From Paraburkholderia kirstenboschensis (GTDB taxonomy: Bacteria > Pseudomonadota > Gammaproteobacteria > Burkholderiales > Burkholderiaceae), in NCBI RefSeq assembly GCF_904848585.1, contig NZ_CAJHCR010000006.1:278333-342332 (forward strand): a stretch of 64,000 nt of DNA. The letters run 5' to 3'. A program made the translations under genes and the position numbers. Positions 62,119 through 64,000 of this stretch are shown one piece after another. The notes beneath the pieces were generated by a model. That model saw only the letters and a program-made list of their open reading frames with translations, ran no database searches and was not told the origin of the DNA. Position 1 is the stretch's first letter; each line of letters begins with the position of its first letter.

Positions 62119-62185
62119 GCCGGACAAGCTATGTCCGGCTTGCCAGCGAATCAAGCGGACCGGCGCATGTCCGGCCGGTCCGCTT
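62119..62185. other. Two strong hairpins between DUF883 and yqjE genes
   Basis: The first is GCCGGACA-agcta-TGTCCGGC (62119-62139). The second is AAGCGGACCGG (62153-62163) and CCGGTCCGCTT (62175-62185), with an 11-nt loop that itself contains TGTCCGG. A partial T-rich run (ATCTT) follows the second. They may attenuate read-through or process the transcript within the trio. Confidence 0.55.
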
Positions 62186-62243
62186 ATCTTGGCGCGCACG
62201 TTTGCACGCGCCGCTTAGGCCAACACGCGCAACGCCCACAGCC

Positions 62244-62630
62244 ATGACGACCGACACACATTCGCAGCGCGAACAACATAGCCCGTTACGCCGCATCATC
62301 GGCTCGGTGTCCGCCATTCTGCAAACACGCCTTGAACTGGTCGGCATTGAATTGGCCGAGGAAAAAGACCGCCTTCTCGGCGTGCTCTTTCTTGGCCTTG
62401 CCGCGATGATGCTGACCACCATGGCCCTGATCGCTCTTACCGCGCTGGTCGCCATCGCGTTCTGGGACACATACCGGTGGCAGGCGCTTGCCGGAATCAC
62501 ACTTGTCTATGCGATCGCCGGACTGACCTGCGCGCTAAAAGCGCGCAGTAATCTGCGTAATGCGCCGATGGTTTTCGAGTCCACCATCGCCGAATTCGAA
62601 AAAGACCGCGACGTATTTCGTAGACCGTAG
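62244..62630 (+). CDS. YqjE-like phage-holin-family membrane protein
   Basis: A 128-residue protein with two central membrane segments (VLFLGLAAMMLTTMALIALT and a second around ALAGITLVYAIAGLTCAL). The cytoplasmic ends are charged. It has the YqjE pattern RIIGSVSAILQTRLELVGIE. Its partner gene upstream is DUF883/YqjD, as in enterobacterial yqjD-yqjE-yqjK. The ATG at 62244 was preferred to an earlier start because the extra 14 residues break the family pattern. Confidence 0.88.
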   Translation: MTTDTHSQREQHSPLRRIIGSVSAILQTRLELVGIELAEEKDRLLGVLFLGLAAMMLTTMALIALTALVAIAFWDTYRWQALAGITLVYAIAGLTCALKARSNLRNAPMVFESTIAEFEKDRDVFRRP

Positions 62631-62813
62631 CACTGCGAGCGCACGGAGCGGGAGCCGTCCTTCGCTGATTGGCAAGTTCGTGAGCCGGTTGTTAAGCGTA
62701 TCTGAAGCCGACCGGTTGCGGCGACGCTTGCTGTGCCGTTCTTTGCCGTTCTTTGCACCGCGCGTTGTGCCGTTCCGTGCGCTGTTCCTAGCCCTCCATA
62801 CTGCCGATACGCC

Positions 62814-63278
62814 ATGAGCCAGAGCCATACAAGTTCCGCATTCCGCAACAAGCGCCAGCCGGCGAGAGACCTTAGCGCGCCGCACCTGCGAGCGCTACGC
62901 AAGGAATTGCTGCTCGTGCGCGCGGACGTCGAGCGCATGGAGTTGGCCCAGGCGACGATCGAATTGCGCGAAGCCGTTACCCACTTCAGTTGGCTCAAGT
63001 TCGTCGTACCGGGTTTCGGCGGGTTGCGCATGGGCACAGGGTCCAAAGCGAATTTCCTCAACGCCGGGACCATTGGCGCTCTCCTCAAACAGTATCCGCT
63101 AGTCAGTTCGATCGCCTCGATCGTCCTCGCGAAGCCGCTGCGCGCGACGGTTGCAGCCGGCGCTAAGCCCGCGCTGAAATGGGGCGGCCTGGCGCTTGCC
63201 GCGTGGGAAGCGTACCGCGTGTGGCAGCAGATCAAAGGGGAGTCGCGAGCATCGTATGGTTCGCGCGACGAGGGGTGA
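62814..63278 (+). CDS. DUF3318-type (YqjK-position) protein
   Basis: A 154-residue protein. The N-terminal half is helical and charged (HLRALRKELLLVRADVERME), then comes a hydrophobic Gly/Ala-rich region (FLNAGTIGALLKQYPLVSSI) and a C-terminal helix with WEAYRVWQQIKG. It occupies the yqjK place after yqjD and yqjE and matches proteins of the DUF3318 type found in Burkholderia. Function unknown; membrane association is likely. Confidence 0.8.
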   Translation: MSQSHTSSAFRNKRQPARDLSAPHLRALRKELLLVRADVERMELAQATIELREAVTHFSWLKFVVPGFGGLRMGTGSKANFLNAGTIGALLKQYPLVSSIASIVLAKPLRATVAAGAKPALKWGGLALAAWEAYRVWQQIKGESRASYGSRDEG

Positions 63279-63296
63279 GGTGCTGGGCAGGGTTGA

Positions 63297-63372
63297 GTGC
63301 TTCGGTGCTCGGTGCTTCGGTGACTCAGTGCTGCCGTGCTTCAGTGCTCCAGTGCTTCATCGCTTCATGGGT
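63297..63372. repeat. Degenerate short tandem repeats of GTGCTTC type
   Basis: Around ten copies of a 7-10-bp motif (GGTGCTTC, CAGTGCT, CAGTGCTCC and variants) lie between the DUF3318 and pilin genes. They are non-coding and could be a slippage-prone spacer. Confidence 0.6.
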
Positions 63373-63430
63373 TCGTGCCTTTTTTGTCAGTCAACGAGCG
63401 CACCTCGGCGCACGCTGGCTTCGCGGTTTG

Positions 63431-63862
63431 CTAGCTAGTGCCCCAACACTGCCCGGTGGGCGGCGCCGACCCAATCGCGACATTCTTATTACTTCGCATC
63501 CCTGTCGCGTCGAGCGTGAAAACACCGCACGGGTCATCGCGCATCGGGCCCGATTCGTCCGGAGCCGCTTCAATTGAATAGCCGCCGTTAGCATCATCCG
63601 CCGGCAGCACATGCAGCCGATAGACCGCAGTGCCGAATTGCGGAGCCTGATCGAGACCCGGCGGCAGAGCAGCATTGTTGTCACTTGCCGCACCCTCGAC
63701 GAATTGCGCCGCCCGAAACAGCGCCGATGCCGCGTCGACCCGATGCGTTCGCACGACCTGACTGCGATACGACGGCACAGCAAAGACGGCCAGGACCGCG
63801 ACTATCGCGAGAGTGATAATCAGTTCGAGCAAGGTGAATGCGGATAAGTACGCCCTTCTCAT
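63431..63862 (-). CDS. Type IV pilin-like protein
   Basis: A 143-residue prepilin. The cleavage region is LSA|FTLLELIITLAIVAV: Phe at +1 and Glu at +5 are present, but position -1 is Ala instead of the usual Gly. A hydrophobic N-terminal helix is followed by a globular C-terminal region with two Cys (DDPCGVFTLD and TGQCWGTS), probably the pilin disulfide loop. It resembles PilE/minor pilins of type IV pili. It stands alone, with no other pil genes in view, and an IS element begins 15 bp upstream. Confidence 0.82.
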   Translation of the reverse strand: MRRAYLSAFTLLELIITLAIVAVLAVFAVPSYRSQVVRTHRVDAASALFRAAQFVEGAASDNNAALPPGLDQAPQFGTAVYRLHVLPADDANGGYSIEAAPDESGPMRDDPCGVFTLDATGMRSNKNVAIGSAPPTGQCWGTS

Positions 63863-63876
63863 CTATGCCTCACTAA

Positions 63877-64000
63877 GAACCCTTAACAAAATGAACGAAG
63901 GGGCTGTTAACCATCGATGAATGCTGTTAACCTTTTCATTGTTTCGACGACGAAAAGGACATGGCCAAGCCAATACTCGACGACGAACTGTGGGCACTCA
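63877..64000 (+). mobile_element. Left end of an IS5-like insertion sequence (partial)
   Basis: The start of a transposase gene at 63961 reads MAKPILDDELWAL, a common beginning of Burkholderia IS5-family transposases. Upstream lie a possible target CTAA (63873-63876), a G-rich end (GAACCCTTAACAAAATG) and two direct copies of GCTGTTAACC (63903, 63923), which could be transposase sites. The element runs off the window. It lies directly upstream of the pilin gene. Confidence 0.65.
63961..64000 (+). CDS. IS5-family transposase, N-terminal start (partial)
   Basis: Thirteen codons starting MAKPILDDELWAL are visible before the window ends. This matches the N-terminus of IS5-like transposases known from Burkholderia. 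GAAAAGGAC lies immediately before the ATG, the AAGGA serving as ribosome site with short spacing. Nothing can be said on intactness. Confidence 0.65.
   Translation, partial: MAKPILDDELWAL

Noticed and set aside
1..64000. tRNA, rRNA or riboswitch genes
   Set aside because: No cloverleaf, rRNA segment or known riboswitch core was recognised by eye on either strand; a covariance search would be needed to be certain.

Overview
The window is high-GC, densely coded DNA from a betaproteobacterium of the Burkholderia/Paraburkholderia group. That placement rests on the gene families and their arrangement: Wza/Wzc/WcaJ exopolysaccharide genes, hmgA-fahA, gcdH with an IclR regulator, paired aspartate/alanine exchange genes, and a DUF883-YqjE-DUF3318 trio. 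It was read by eye from sequence and translations; no database search was run.

Positions 1-15,886 carry a colanic-acid-like exopolysaccharide (EPS) cluster. Most genes lie on the minus strand, reading leftwards from a GlxA/AraC-type regulator: manC, wcaJ, wza, wzc, gmd, fcl, a GT4 glycosyltransferase, wcaI, an O-acetyltransferase and a GMC oxidoreductase. A glycosyltransferase on the plus strand is cut by the left edge, and a small secreted orphan sits inside the cluster. The enzymes predict GDP-mannose, GDP-fucose and a glucose-1-P-primed repeat unit. No flippase, polymerase or Wzb-type phosphatase is visible, so the cluster probably continues left of position 1. A 790-bp divergent region (15,887-16,676) holds a sigma-54-like site and a perfect palindrome. 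On its other side lie a secreted GH-A-type glycoside hydrolase, a 53-aa membrane protein, a GDP-mannose mannosyl hydrolase and a secreted PIG-L deacetylase with lectin and FG-GAP-like parts. These look like an EPS-trimming module. A GT4 gene closes the region.

Positions 23,500-36,000 are mixed metabolic genes: a LysR / HMG-CoA lyase / family III CoA-transferase / MFS set (possibly for 3-hydroxy-3-methylglutarate), LysE and TauE exporters, a BON protein, an orphan TAXI-TRAP binding protein, a DsbA-fold isomerase and a LysR regulator. Positions 35,771-43,253 hold xdhABC, with an XdhC that lacks its N-terminal domain, an MFS gene and a class V aminotransferase. Positions 43,445-48,634 hold aspartate 4-decarboxylase, the aspartate/alanine antiporter AspT and a second aspT copy broken by an apparent 19-bp deletion.

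Positions 49,000-64,000 contain a D-2-hydroxyacid dehydrogenase, an enoyl-CoA hydratase, MFS genes, the homogentisate operon (transporter-hmgA-fahA), a degenerate EAL protein followed by an 18-bp tandem repeat, an IclR-gcdH pair with a clear palindromic operator, a 1-Cys peroxiredoxin, the DUF883/YqjE/DUF3318 trio, a lone type IV pilin and the left end of an IS5-like element that runs off the right edge.
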